A DNA stretch of 64,000 bases, from positions 868,001 through 932,000 of the forward strand of contig NZ_FNVX01000006.1 in assembly GCF_900104585.1 (NCBI RefSeq), in the 5' to 3' direction. The translations under genes were made by a program, and so were the position numbers. The notes under the pieces are model-generated. The model was not told where the DNA came from and did not search any database. It saw only the letters and a list, made by a program, of their open reading frames with translations. Shown here one piece after another: positions 43,120 through 52,538 of this stretch; the first letter of the stretch is position 1, and the number at the start of each line of letters is the position of its first letter. This stretch comes from Bacteroides ihuae (GTDB lineage: Bacteria; Bacteroidota; Bacteroidia; Bacteroidales; Bacteroidaceae).

Positions 43120-44598
43120 ATGGAGCACCAACTGACTATTTACAACACTCTAGATAGAAAAAAGGAACAGTTTGTTCCTCTGCATTCACCCCACGTAGGC
43201 ATGTATGTGTGCGGACCAACTGTTTACGGAGATGCCCATTTGGGACATGCCCGACCGGCTATCACTTTCGACTTGCTCTTTCGTTACCTCACTCACTTGG
43301 GATATAAAGTGCGCTATGTGCGCAATATCACCGATGTAGGGCACTTGGAACATGATGCCGATGAGGGTGAAGACAAGATAGCCAAAAAGGCTCGGTTGGA
43401 ACAGTTAGAGCCAATGGAGGTGGTGCAATTTTACGTCAACCGCTATCATCACGCTATGGAGGCACTCAATGTGTTGCCACCAAGCATCGAACCGCATGCA
43501 TCCGGACACATCATCGAACAGATTCAGCTCGTGAAAGAGATTCTCGATAACGGATATGCTTACGAAAGCAAGGGTTCGGTCTATTTTGACGTGCCCAAAT
43601 ACAATAAAGACCATCACTACGGCAAACTTTCCGGTCGCAACATAGACGATTTGCTCAACACCACCCGTGAACTTGACGGGCAAGAAGAGAAACACAATTC
43701 GGCCGACTTCGCCTTATGGAAGTGCGCGCAACCGGAACATATCATGCGTTGGCCTTCTCCGTGGAGCGATGGTTTCCCCGGCTGGCACTGCGAATGTACT
43801 GCCATGGGACGGAAATACTTAGGTGATCACTTCGATATTCACGGTGGAGGTATGGACCTTGTGTTCCCTCACCACGAATGCGAGATAGCACAGTCCGTTG
43901 CCTCACAAGGAGATGACATGGTGCACTACTGGATGCACAACAACATGATCACCGTGAACGGCACCAAGATGGGAAAATCTTTGGGTAATTTCATCACACT
44001 CGATGAATTCTTTGCCGGCTCGCACGCTATGCTAACGCAAGCTTACAGTCCGATGACGATACGTTTCTTCATTCTTCAGGCACACTATCGCAGCACAGTC
44101 GACTTCAGCAATGAAGCCCTGCAAGCTTCTGAAAAGGGATTGCAAAGATTGATGGAGGCCGTTGACGGATTGGATAAAATAAAAACCTCTGCTTCTTCGG
44201 ACGTTGATGTAAAGAGCATCCGCACCAAATGTTACGAGGCGATGAACGATGATCTGAACTCACCGATCGTCATCTCTCACCTGTTCGATGGTGCCAAGAT
44301 CATCAACAACATTCTGGCCGGAAACAACACCATCTCCGAAGCAGACCTGGAAGAACTCAAAGCGGTATTCCACCTCTTCCTGTTCGACATTCTGGGATTG
44401 AAAGAAGAAGTTGGATCTTCCGACGGACGTGAAGTCGCCTATGGACGAGTAGTGGACATGCTGTTGGAACAGCGCATGAAAGCCAAGGCCAACAAAGATT
44501 GGGCTACTTCAGATCAGATCAGGAATGAACTGACAGCACTAGGCTTTGAGATTAAAGATACAAAAGACGGTCGATGCGAATGGAGGTTAAACAAATAA
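43120..44598 (+). CDS. cysS: Cysteinyl-tRNA synthetase
   Basis: 492 residues, class I aminoacyl-tRNA synthetase. HIGH motif [14 protein letters not shown] near residue 28-41, zinc ligands including Cys28 and the CECTAMG and [11 protein letters not shown] blocks, and the KMSKS equivalent TKMGKSLGN near residue 283. The anticodon-binding helical domain follows, with a C-terminal [15 protein letters not shown]. It charges tRNA-Cys. Its own promoter lies upstream; the convergent DUF3108 gene ends 16 bases beyond. Confidence 0.97.
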   Translation: MEHQLTIYNTLDRKKEQFVPLHSPHVGMYVCGPTVYGDAHLGHARPAITFDLLFRYLTHLGYKVRYVRNITDVGHLEHDADEGEDKIAKKARLEQLEPMEVVQFYVNRYHHAMEALNVLPPSIEPHASGHIIEQIQLVKEILDNGYAYESKGSVYFDVPKYNKDHHYGKLSGRNIDDLLNTTRELDGQEEKHNSADFALWKCAQPEHIMRWPSPWSDGFPGWHCECTAMGRKYLGDHFDIHGGGMDLVFPHHECEIAQSVASQGDDMVHYWMHNNMITVNGTKMGKSLGNFITLDEFFAGSHAMLTQAYSPMTIRFFILQAHYRSTVDFSNEALQASEKGLQRLMEAVDGLDKIKTSASSDVDVKSIRTKCYEAMNDDLNSPIVISHLFDGAKIINNILAGNNTISEADLEELKAVFHLFLFDILGLKEEVGSSDGREVAYGRVVDMLLEQRMKAKANKDWATSDQIRNELTALGFEIKDTKDGRCEWRLNK

Positions 44599-44614
44599 TA
44601 CCTCCAAATTTTAT

Positions 44615-45484
44615 TTAGTTTGGTATGATAGAGGTGAGCGGGTGCCTATTGCCGCTAACGCTACGCAAGAAGGCTTTTGCCGAACCAAAGTTCAGATATA
44701 AATCGAGGCGCACAGGAAGGTGGTTCTTATCATCAGTGACATAAAAAGTAATCACCTCCTTTTCCGACCCTTTTTTATATTCAACTAAAGAGAATACCAA
44801 ACAACGATAAGTAGTATCATTCTCCGCAGTAAAACTCTTCTTTCCCCGATAGATTAGCGTTTGCTCCTCTACTTTACGTCCGGTGGTCATAGGAAACTTA
44901 ATACGTTGCCCTACCTTATAATCTGCAGGATCATACGAGCGGGCTTGCGCCAGAATACTAAGCATATCATAAATACATCGGCTATCATTATAATCCGATG
45001 TTGTAACCTTTCCGTCGCGATGCGTTCTTTTTTGCTTCACATAACACACCCCATCGTGATAAGAAAAGCGAGCCTCATCAATGGTATATCTCTTACCCTC
45101 TTCAGCAGCTTTTTTAAAATAATAAGGTTGAAGTTCATCACCAATGACACATGTAACCGTATCTCTCATTTTAAAGAAGAAATCGGCCTTTTTACTGCCT
45201 ATTGCAAGCATGTTCATCCGATAGGAAGGTTTGCCATGGTAGGTCGTTGCATTGGTACTAAGACTAGCAAATCCAGCTTTTGTCCAGATAAACTTCCAAT
45301 TAAAAAACAAGTCGTACATCACAAGTTCACCCGATTTGAAAGCATCATTTTTTGTTTCGCACTGCGCCTTTACCGGAAGAGTAAAAACAAAAGTAGCCAC
45401 GATCAATAGTAGCATTAATCCAAGGCTCTTACCTCCTTTGGCTATTCTTGTTATTTTTGCTATTCTTCTTTTTCTTATCTTCAT
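44615..45484 (-). CDS. DUF3108 domain-containing exported protein
   Basis: About 289 residues. A basic N-terminus and the hydrophobic segment LMLLLIVATFVFTLPVKA form a signal peptide. The mature part has the DUF3108 pattern GELVMYDLFFNWKFIW, HGKPSYRMNML, RDTVTCVI, and a central YDMLSILAQARSYDP. DUF3108 is a periplasmic beta-structured domain of unknown function. The start at 45484 overlaps the upstream gene by 56 bp; the ATG at 45415 (14 bases after that stop) would remove the basic part of the signal, so the start is uncertain. Confidence 0.82.
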   Translation of the reverse strand: MKIRKRRIAKITRIAKGGKSLGLMLLLIVATFVFTLPVKAQCETKNDAFKSGELVMYDLFFNWKFIWTKAGFASLSTNATTYHGKPSYRMNMLAIGSKKADFFFKMRDTVTCVIGDELQPYYFKKAAEEGKRYTIDEARFSYHDGVCYVKQKRTHRDGKVTTSDYNDSRCIYDMLSILAQARSYDPADYKVGQRIKFPMTTGRKVEEQTLIYRGKKSFTAENDTTYRCLVFSLVEYKKGSEKEVITFYVTDDKNHLPVRLDLYLNFGSAKAFLRSVSGNRHPLTSIIPN

Positions 45485-47333
45485 CAGGTTTTTGTTTTTT
45501 TAGTTCGTCTAGTTTTTGTTTATCTAAAGGCTTAGCATTTACATTCCAATCCTGTTCTATCTCCCAAAGAGCTTTCAAATCAAGTATTTGCGTATAGTAA
45601 TAAACCTTCTCAGGTTGACGTTTCTCTGCATAATTGCCTGTATCCCAAACTCCGTTATCGTTTATATCCTCCACAAGGCGGGCGCAATATTTTCCTGGGT
45701 TAAGGTAGTAGAAATCAGCCTTCCCATCAACAACAGAAGCTTTCAGCACTACTTTGTCCTGTGCATCGAGCAGTTCAACAAACGCAGTAGTATCTACCCC
45801 ACTTACATTGAAGAAGATTGCACCATATTCATCAAGTGAGCGCACCTTGAAAGCCTGTTTTAGTTTATCGCTATGCAACCCATAGAGACCATGGAAAGCC
45901 ATGGAGTCGACAGTCAACTCATAATCCATATTTGGCTCCCAATTACACAACAGGTTATACTTGCGCAGCTCAAGCGAGTCTTCTTCAAACACAAACGGAA
46001 CATCTTTCCACAAAGAGTCCACCTTCTGCTTCAAATGAATAGCCTCACTATTATATTCGCTTATAGGTTTCTCAAAGACAAAGCTTATATTATCATAAAC
46101 ATTCATGGGCGACGGAACATGAGGCGTCATTGCCAAGAATATTGTTGGCTCGGGATCGTTCTCATGCCCTTTCTTCTTCTTCTTGGGCTGCTGTTCTTTA
46201 GCTCCACCCTTTACCTTTTTCACAACCAAGTTGAGTGTATCCGTGCGGGGAACTAATTGATCCAACGTATCTGTATAAAGATAACTCAAGCTCATGCTTA
46301 ATGTATCTTGTTTATAGATCAAAGAGTCTTTCACCCAGTAGTGAAGCGTATCATTACGCGAAGTTTTTTCAATAATAAAAGCATTCTTTTCATTGAAATT
46401 CAGTCCTTTAATGGTAGGCAACGTATCGGCTCTATCAGCAAAGTAAAGAGAGAACTTCTCAGGAGATAATCGCTCATTCTTCTGTAGGTACTGCGAATGT
46501 CTCTCTTCCAGAAAAGAGCGAAGTACTACATCGTCGGGCAAGTAATGAGTGTACTTGCGCTCCACGATAGTATCTACCGTGAGAGAATCTACCCAAGTGG
46601 TATCTTGACGTAAACGTTCTTGAAAAGAAGGGATGACGAGTGAATCGTTAAAAGCCAGTTCCTCACTCTTCTGCGAGAAAGCAAAATTCTGATCGGCATC
46701 CTGCAAAGCATAAATACGATACTTACCCGGTGCTATTCCCCGAATAGAGAAATGCCCGCGACTATCCGTTCTGGCCACACGGTCAAAAGGATTCTTCACG
46801 AACGCAGAATCGTTTAAATTGGAATGCAAACCAACCAAAATACCTTTTACCGGTTCCAAATTAGATGCTTCAAGTACAGTTCCGGAAACCATCATCGTAT
46901 CGATCACCGCGCCTGTTGAGAATGTAAAGGCAAAATTACCCAACGGATTTCCTTCGTTATTATCTACTATCGCATCGGAGAAATCAATGGTATAAGTCGT
47001 GTTCGCTCTTAAAGAATCAAGTAAATTCACCGAGACCTTTTTACCGGTAGTTTTAATCTCAGGTTGTTGCACCTGCGGAGGCGAAACCACCACTTTTTCA
47101 TTGGCCTTCTCAAGCTTGATAAATTCATCAAACTCAATGACTACTTTACCTTTCTTATTGTTATGAGCACCAGCAACAGGAGAGCTACCGATCACTCGCG
47201 GTGGAGTTGTGTCAATTGGGCCTCCTTCGGGATGTCCTACATTGGCACAAGAATAGAATGCAGCGACCAAAGACGTTACTGCCAATGCGGTGTAGATAAA
47301 CCGCTTAGTGTTATGATACTTTCCGTTTAACAT
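45429..47333 (-). CDS. Lipoprotein with N-terminal SbsA/Big_5 Ig-like domain
   Basis: About 634 residues from the Met of MLNGKYHNTKRF. The signal ends at AAFYSC (lipobox-like), then GHPEGGPIDTTPP leads into a Big_5/SbsA Ig-like domain (about residues 35-140: VVIEFDEFI, TYTIDFSDAIVDN, FAFTFSTG). A carboxypeptidase-regulatory-like strand set follows (GILVGLHS, GHFSIRGIAPGKYRIYALQD). The C-terminal region has another such module and a Lys/Asn-rich tail with runs of KKKK. This layout is common in Bacteroidetes surface lipoproteins of unknown function. A 9-codon upstream extension (47360) is open. Confidence 0.82.
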   Translation of the reverse strand: MLNGKYHNTKRFIYTALAVTSLVAAFYSCANVGHPEGGPIDTTPPRVIGSSPVAGAHNNKKGKVVIEFDEFIKLEKANEKVVVSPPQVQQPEIKTTGKKVSVNLLDSLRANTTYTIDFSDAIVDNNEGNPLGNFAFTFSTGAVIDTMMVSGTVLEASNLEPVKGILVGLHSNLNDSAFVKNPFDRVARTDSRGHFSIRGIAPGKYRIYALQDADQNFAFSQKSEELAFNDSLVIPSFQERLRQDTTWVDSLTVDTIVERKYTHYLPDDVVLRSFLEERHSQYLQKNERLSPEKFSLYFADRADTLPTIKGLNFNEKNAFIIEKTSRNDTLHYWVKDSLIYKQDTLSMSLSYLYTDTLDQLVPRTDTLNLVVKKVKGGAKEQQPKKKKKGHENDPEPTIFLAMTPHVPSPMNVYDNISFVFEKPISEYNSEAIHLKQKVDSLWKDVPFVFEEDSLELRKYNLLCNWEPNMDYELTVDSMAFHGLYGLHSDKLKQAFKVRSLDEYGAIFFNVSGVDTTAFVELLDAQDKVVLKASVVDGKADFYYLNPGKYCARLVEDINDNGVWDTGNYAEKRQPEKVYYYTQILDLKALWEIEQDWNVNAKPLDKQKLDELKKQKPDEDKKKKNSKNNKNSQRR

Positions 47334-47495
47334 GGTACAAAAATAGGTGTTATCAGTCAATTAACGTTCTCTTTTACACTTATTTATCAAAAATAAAGGC
47401 AAACGACTACGCTATTCAAGAGAGTTGATTACAAAACGAACTCAAGACTATCTTCTATTACAAATTTACGATTTCTTCTCTGCATTAGAAGTTGT

Positions 47496-48254
47496 TTACT
47501 CAAACCGAAGCAGCCCAAAGAATTCGGGAAGATGAAAATTCGGCTTAGGTGCTTTGATTACATTCCACGAAAGATAATGCGGAGTGTTGAGTTCATCACC
47601 GCACTTATAGAAGTTAGCTCTTATCTCTTTCCCGTCCAGAGAAATTATCTGGTGTTTATAGAATGCACTGTAGGGTATCACCAAAGCTACTTCCCAGCTA
47701 CACTCACCAATGCGTTCTTCAAAAGGTTGGCGTCCAAGACTCGACCAACGCAGAACCTTATCCATCACCACTTGAGGGGCTCGTTCGCGATTACTACGCT
47801 CAGGCCCTGCTCCCAAAAGAATGGTACCTATACAGTTGCACTCAAGGTTGTAATACACACCATCATCGCCTGGAATAACAAAAAATTCTACGCAAGCATC
47901 CGTCCACACTGATCCGTTATCCTCTCCGTATCGAGCACGAACGCTTGCCTCCTTTACCCGAAAATTCAGTAAAATAGCCTCTTCTGTATGAGCTATGCGG
48001 AAAGTAACCTGAGGACGATAAGAGAAAGCCTGCCAATTCACCTCATCTATCTTTTGAAAAGGGATTTGTTGTTCATCCAGCAGAGTCGGAATAGTAATAG
48101 CATCCAAGCTAGTGGCATGTATATTCTTTACGAGTAATTCTTTCATTTGATTTTCTGTTTTATGTGAACACAAGAGCATAAAAAGACAAAAAGGCAGTCC
48201 CACCAAGATGAAAGACCGCCTTATGATTTGCAAGGAAACATGCATGTGTGTCAA
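47496..48254 (-). CDS. Carbohydrate-binding family 9-like (DOMON-type) protein
   Basis: 252 residues. The beta-sandwich region from about residue 55 shows VTFRIAHTEEAILLNFRVKE separated by turns, then the SVWTDACVEFFV block, YYNLECNCIGT, and the C-terminal LSWNVIKAPKPNFHLPEFFG, typical of CBM9-like proteins of Bacteroides. Binding of a glycan is inferred from the family. The first 36 residues look like a lipoprotein signal (hydrophobic, LLCS), but many homologues start at the MKELLVKNI Met (48146), so export is uncertain. It starts 4 bases after the DUF4348 gene stop on the same strand. Confidence 0.75.
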   Translation of the reverse strand: MTHMHVSLQIIRRSFILVGLPFCLFMLLCSHKTENQMKELLVKNIHATSLDAITIPTLLDEQQIPFQKIDEVNWQAFSYRPQVTFRIAHTEEAILLNFRVKEASVRARYGEDNGSVWTDACVEFFVIPGDDGVYYNLECNCIGTILLGAGPERSNRERAPQVVMDKVLRWSSLGRQPFEERIGECSWEVALVIPYSAFYKHQIISLDGKEIRANFYKCGDELNTPHYLSWNVIKAPKPNFHLPEFFGLLRFE

Positions 48255-48258
48255 TTCT

Positions 48259-48825
48259 TTAAGGATGTATTTCTTGAAATGCTTTGTTCTCTTCCTGCAC
48301 CTGTTGAATCGTTGCTTTCAACTCAGCTATTGGCAGATCGAAACTATACCAAGCAGTGTAGCAATCGGTTACGAACCAATTACCGTCAATGAGATCGAAC
48401 ACCACGCGCAAGTCCACCTCCGACTCATCATATCCGGCTTCGAACTCTTTGTGAGTAGGTTGATCAACAACAAACTTCGACACATATACGCCACCCTCTT
48501 CTTGAGTGATGCGTTCTTCCTTAAGCGTTTCTCCGTCAAGTAAAGGCCATTTCTCTTTAGTAAAAGGAAAAGTTTTTTCACTGTTTCCATCATCAGACAT
48601 GAGGGTAACAGGTGTTTTCAACGGAAATTTCACACGAGTATACTGAAAGGCAGCACTTGACGTGAATTTAGCTAAAAAGGATTGAAAGTCACTATCAGCT
48701 TGGTCAGCAGGTTTACTTTCTTTATTCAGTGAGTCTTTAGAAGAAGTGTTTCCACAAGAAATCAAGCAGCCTCCCACCATTGAGGCAATCATTAATAAAC
48801 AGAGCACAAATCTTTTTGCATTCAT
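48259..48825 (-). CDS. DUF4348-type lipoprotein
   Basis: About 188 residues from the Met of MNAKRFVLCLL; the longer frame to 48870 lacks signal-peptide character. The lipobox is CLISC. The mature domain has FLAKFTSSAAFQYTRVKFPL, EKWPLLDG and WFVTDCYTAWYSFDLP, which I associate with DUF4348, a Bacteroidetes domain of unknown function. Forms a likely operon with the CBM9-like gene. Confidence 0.75.
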   Translation of the reverse strand: MNAKRFVLCLLMIASMVGGCLISCGNTSSKDSLNKESKPADQADSDFQSFLAKFTSSAAFQYTRVKFPLKTPVTLMSDDGNSEKTFPFTKEKWPLLDGETLKEERITQEEGGVYVSKFVVDQPTHKEFEAGYDESEVDLRVVFDLIDGNWFVTDCYTAWYSFDLPIAELKATIQQVQEENKAFQEIHP

Positions 48826-48911
48826 AGCGTTTAAACGTTTAATTGTTGGAGCTCGAAATTCAGCGGGCAAATATAATATATCTTCTTAACATTACATCCA
48901 AAAAGGATGAC

Positions 48912-50180
48912 TTATTTATGCTTGAGATACTCATATCCAAAACGGCAACGAAGACAGTTCTTTTTATCACAATATTCTTTCTGAAGTTGCAGCAAGGCTT
49001 GTGAGTCTGCAGCAGTATTTACCGATAGCCCGGCACCCTCCCACAAACGAGTTACATAATTATTTTCAGCCTTCAACTCCTCTAAATAATTTCCGGCACG
49101 GAGGCAAAGAGAATCATCGCTTCTATGAAGGCCATAAGCGTAAAGAAAGGGAACAACCGTATTAATAATCAGTAGGTTAAGCGAACCGTCGCCAAGGCTC
49201 TTCACTCTGTGTGGAGATGATTTGCCAAAGATGAAATGTTCTTCCCAATAATCGGAGGTACGGGTAGAGAGGAGTTCCTTAACCTCTTTAATACTATCAG
49301 CCTCAAGTATTTGGGAAAGCAAGCCACCACTTCGATGATACAGGTAGGCCAACTGTGCTATGCGGACATGAGGAAAATTGCCTGGTCGAAGCCGCAAAAA
49401 GCGCCACAAAGAGGCACCCATCTGAGTTAATTCAAACTTATGTTTTAGATAAAGATATTCCTTCTGAAGCTTTTGATAGTACGCATCCTCTTCAACACTC
49501 TCATCAAGCAATCCTGCCTGTCCAAAGAATATCGCTTCTATTTGAAACAGATCATCACGGTGCTTATCGACTGCACGCAAAGAGAGCATCTTGGCCCATG
49601 TCTCAAAAGCGTCTCCATTGAGCCCGAAGCCAAAGTTACGTGAGAGGGTGATAAAAAAGGTATCTTCCCAATGATGGTCTGCCTGCTGCAAACGCTGGAA
49701 TATTAAGTTCGTTTTCTGCTCAAAGCGTTCCGATTGCAATGCTGTGAGCCACGAATGAATGGTAAGTTTGGGGAGCAAAGAAAGGATGGAGTAACATGGA
49801 CGACAACTCTCGGCCTGGCTAAGTTCCTCATAATGAGTACGCACATTTTCAGGACAATCGAGTTGCAGTTGAGGGATAGGTTCTCCATCGGGTCGGTGTA
49901 CATCACAATCGACCCCGGCAGCTACATGTAGAATCACAGAATCGTAAGCTCTATCTTTGTCATGACCATGCCGAAACCAGTCTGACGAAACCTCATGAAT
50001 TTCGACATTACCTACCCACAATGTGCCTCCAATCTTTAGCTTAGCATTAAAGAAGTCGGGCCCTGCATTGGTGTTCGCCAATCCGGGATCAATCACTTCG
50101 AGCAGCAGTCCAGATGTTGTTTTAAGTTCCTTGAGTGGAAATATTTTATGTTTCCAGACGTAATGTAGTAGTTGTTCCAT
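48912..50180 (-). CDS. DUF2851 family protein
   Basis: About 422 residues from the Met of MEQLLHYVWKHKIFP, the family's standard opening; the frame extends 9 codons upstream. Conserved stretches are NTNAGPDFFNAKLKIG and GNVEIHEVSSDWFRHGHD, and the C-terminal CDKKNCLRCRFG contains three Cys that may bind metal. DUF2851 proteins are widespread in Bacteroidetes and their role is unknown. Divergent from dapB, with about 120 bases between. Confidence 0.88.
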   Translation of the reverse strand: MEQLLHYVWKHKIFPLKELKTTSGLLLEVIDPGLANTNAGPDFFNAKLKIGGTLWVGNVEIHEVSSDWFRHGHDKDRAYDSVILHVAAGVDCDVHRPDGEPIPQLQLDCPENVRTHYEELSQAESCRPCYSILSLLPKLTIHSWLTALQSERFEQKTNLIFQRLQQADHHWEDTFFITLSRNFGFGLNGDAFETWAKMLSLRAVDKHRDDLFQIEAIFFGQAGLLDESVEEDAYYQKLQKEYLYLKHKFELTQMGASLWRFLRLRPGNFPHVRIAQLAYLYHRSGGLLSQILEADSIKEVKELLSTRTSDYWEEHFIFGKSSPHRVKSLGDGSLNLLIINTVVPFLYAYGLHRSDDSLCLRAGNYLEELKAENNYVTRLWEGAGLSVNTAADSQALLQLQKEYCDKKNCLRCRFGYEYLKHK

Positions 50181-50233
50181 TGTTAACAGGGCGTTAATGT
50201 GGCACAAAAGTAATAACTTACCATCAAAATAGT

Positions 50234-50241
50234 TATCTTTG
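50234..50241 (+). promoter_or_regulatory. -7 promoter element of the dapB-lepB unit
   Basis: TATCTTTG, a perfect TAnnTTTG box, about 60 bases before the dapB ATG. No matching -33 TTTG. Confidence 0.55.
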
Positions 50242-50301
50242 CGTCAACTATTTGTCTATAAGATTAGCAACAACAAGTATTTCTACAAATCATAAACAAC
50301 G

Positions 50302-51030
50302 ATGAAGATAGCATTAATAGGTTACGGAAAAATGGGCAAGGAGATAGAACAAATTGCCCTTAATCGCGGACATGAGATTGTTTGTATTATTGACGTCAAT
50401 AACCAACAGGATTATGAATCCGACACATTCCGATCGGCCGATGTAGCCATAGAGTTCACCAATCCGATGGTGGCATACACTAACTATATGAAAGCATTTG
50501 CAGCAGGAGTAAAAGTTGTGTCGGGCAGTACCGGTTGGATGGACGAACATGGTGACGAGATAAAAGAACTGTGTAGAAACGGTGGCAAGACATTGTTCTG
50601 GGCATCAAACTTCAGTTTGGGAGTTAGCATTTTCTCCGCTGTGAATAAGTACCTGGCCAAGATCATGAATCAGTTTCCTGCTTATGACATAACAATGAGC
50701 GAAACTCACCACATACACAAACTCGATGCACCAAGTGGAACAGCTATCACGCTGGCCGAAGACCTGTTAGAGAACATCAATCGCAAAGATCGTTGGGTAA
50801 AGGAAGAGGCAAAAAGTGCGAATGAATTGCCCATCCACTCAATCCGTGAAGGAGAAGTGTGCGGCATACATACCATCCGTTACGAGTCCGATGCTGATAG
50901 TATCACTATCACCCACGATGCAAAAAACCGCAAAGCTCTTGCGTTCGGAGCTGTACTCGCAGCCGAGTATACAGTTGATAAACAAGGTTATTTGGGCATG
51001 AGCGATTTATTTCCATTCTTGAATGATTAA
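50302..51030 (+). CDS. dapB: 4-hydroxy-tetrahydrodipicolinate reductase
   Basis: 242 residues. NAD(P)-binding motif ALIGYGKMGKEIE at the N-terminus, IEFTNPMVAYTNY, SGSTGW, and the catalytic ETHHIHKLDAPSGTA (His-His and Lys). It reduces the dihydrodipicolinate precursor in lysine and diaminopimelate synthesis. It is short but typical of Bacteroidetes DapB. It is followed directly by two signal peptidase genes, a known Bacteroides arrangement. Confidence 0.96.
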   Translation: MKIALIGYGKMGKEIEQIALNRGHEIVCIIDVNNQQDYESDTFRSADVAIEFTNPMVAYTNYMKAFAAGVKVVSGSTGWMDEHGDEIKELCRNGGKTLFWASNFSLGVSIFSAVNKYLAKIMNQFPAYDITMSETHHIHKLDAPSGTAITLAEDLLENINRKDRWVKEEAKSANELPIHSIREGEVCGIHTIRYESDADSITITHDAKNRKALAFGAVLAAEYTVDKQGYLGMSDLFPFLND

Positions 51031-51046
51031 AAATAAAGATATCACA

Positions 51047-52531
51047 ATGAAAAAAGCAACTCTCAACCAATGGATTAAGTGCAGTGCCATCACCGTCCTT
51101 TATCTGCTATTTCTTGTATGGGTTCAAAGTTGGTGGGGACTAATCGTGGTTCCTTTCATATTCGATGCCTACATCACTAAAAAAGTACCTTGGTCTTTTT
51201 GGCGTAATTCCAAAAACGTCGCTTTTCGTAGCGTGATGAGCTGGGTAGATGCAATCGTCTTTGCACTTGTAGCCGTTTACTTTGTGAATATATACATCTT
51301 TCAAAACTATCAGATACCTTCTTCTTCATTGGAGAAATCATTGTTGGTAGGCGACTTTCTATACGTAAGCAAGATGAGCTATGGACCTCGCGTACCGAAT
51401 ACGCCCCTCTCTATGCCACTGGCACAGCATACATTGCCGATACTCAATTGTAAATCGTATATCGAATGGCCTCAGTGGAGTTACAAACGGGTAAAGGGAT
51501 TTGGGAAAGTGAAGCACAACGATATTGTGGTGTTCAACTTCCCCGCGGGAGACACTGTAGCAGTGAATTATCAACAAACAGACTTTTACTCACTAGCCTA
51601 TCAAGAAGGACAACACGTCTATCCTAAACCCATCAACATGGACAGCCTATCTCGTAAAGAGCAACAGGAGGTTTATGATCTTTATTATGCTGCCGGAAGA
51701 AATGCCATACTTACTAACCCCCGAGAATATGGGGAAGTAGTCTATCGACCAGTAGATCGTAGAGAAAACTATGTGAAACGTTGTCTGGGTTTGCCGGGTG
51801 ATACACTTAAAATAGTGAACAGACAAGTATATATCAACAATAAAATATCCACAAATCCGGAAGAAGTTCAATTCAATTACTTTGTGCAAACCACAGGGCC
51901 GTACATCCCTGAAGACATGTTAAGAGAACTTGGCATCAGCAAAGATGACCAGATGATGATGAGCAACAACTCTGGATGGGAAACAGAATTCATTCAAATG
52001 GGACTGGACGGCAGAAATGCTCAAGGAGTTTTAAATCCCATCTACGACCTTCCTTTAACCAAAAAGATGTATGATACTTTCACGAACAACAAGAAGTTAA
52101 TACATAAAATGGTGAATGAACCGGATGAATATTCAGGGAAGCTATATCCTCAGAACCTATACAACAAGTGGAACCGAAACAACTACGGACCGATCTGGAT
52201 ACCGGCCAAAGGAGCAACCATTACTCTCACAGCAGACAACTTGCCTATCTATGAGCGTTGTATCCATGTTTACGAAGGTAACAAGCTGGAGACCAAAGAT
52301 AATACCATTTACATCAATGGTGTGAAAACCGATAAATACACCTTCAAAATGGATTACTATTGGATGATGGGCGATAACCGTGACAAGTCAGCAGACTCTC
52401 GCTATTGGGGTTTCGTGCCTGAAGATCACGTTGTAGGTAAACCTATCGTCGTATGGCTATCGCTGGATAAAGATCGTGGATGGTTCGACGGAAAGATACG
52501 ATGGAATCGAATATTTAAATGGGTTCATTAA
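51047..52531 (+). CDS. lepB: Signal peptidase I (active form, with large insertion)
   Basis: About 494 residues from the Met of MKKATLNQWIK, 16 bases after dapB; the frame also opens at 51023 inside dapB. Two N-terminal membrane helices precede the S26 catalytic domain. Box B is QIPSSSLEKSLLVGDF, with nucleophile Ser94 (Leu replaces the usual Met after it); box D NYVKRCLGLPGD has the general base Lys244; box E MMGDNRDKSADSRYWG is complete. An insertion of about 120 residues between boxes D and E makes it much longer than the E. coli enzyme. It cleaves signal peptides on the periplasmic side of the inner membrane. Confidence 0.93.
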   Translation: MKKATLNQWIKCSAITVLYLLFLVWVQSWWGLIVVPFIFDAYITKKVPWSFWRNSKNVAFRSVMSWVDAIVFALVAVYFVNIYIFQNYQIPSSSLEKSLLVGDFLYVSKMSYGPRVPNTPLSMPLAQHTLPILNCKSYIEWPQWSYKRVKGFGKVKHNDIVVFNFPAGDTVAVNYQQTDFYSLAYQEGQHVYPKPINMDSLSRKEQQEVYDLYYAAGRNAILTNPREYGEVVYRPVDRRENYVKRCLGLPGDTLKIVNRQVYINNKISTNPEEVQFNYFVQTTGPYIPEDMLRELGISKDDQMMMSNNSGWETEFIQMGLDGRNAQGVLNPIYDLPLTKKMYDTFTNNKKLIHKMVNEPDEYSGKLYPQNLYNKWNRNNYGPIWIPAKGATITLTADNLPIYERCIHVYEGNKLETKDNTIYINGVKTDKYTFKMDYYWMMGDNRDKSADSRYWGFVPEDHVVGKPIVVWLSLDKDRGWFDGKIRWNRIFKWVH

Positions 52532-52538
52532 GCAAGCC

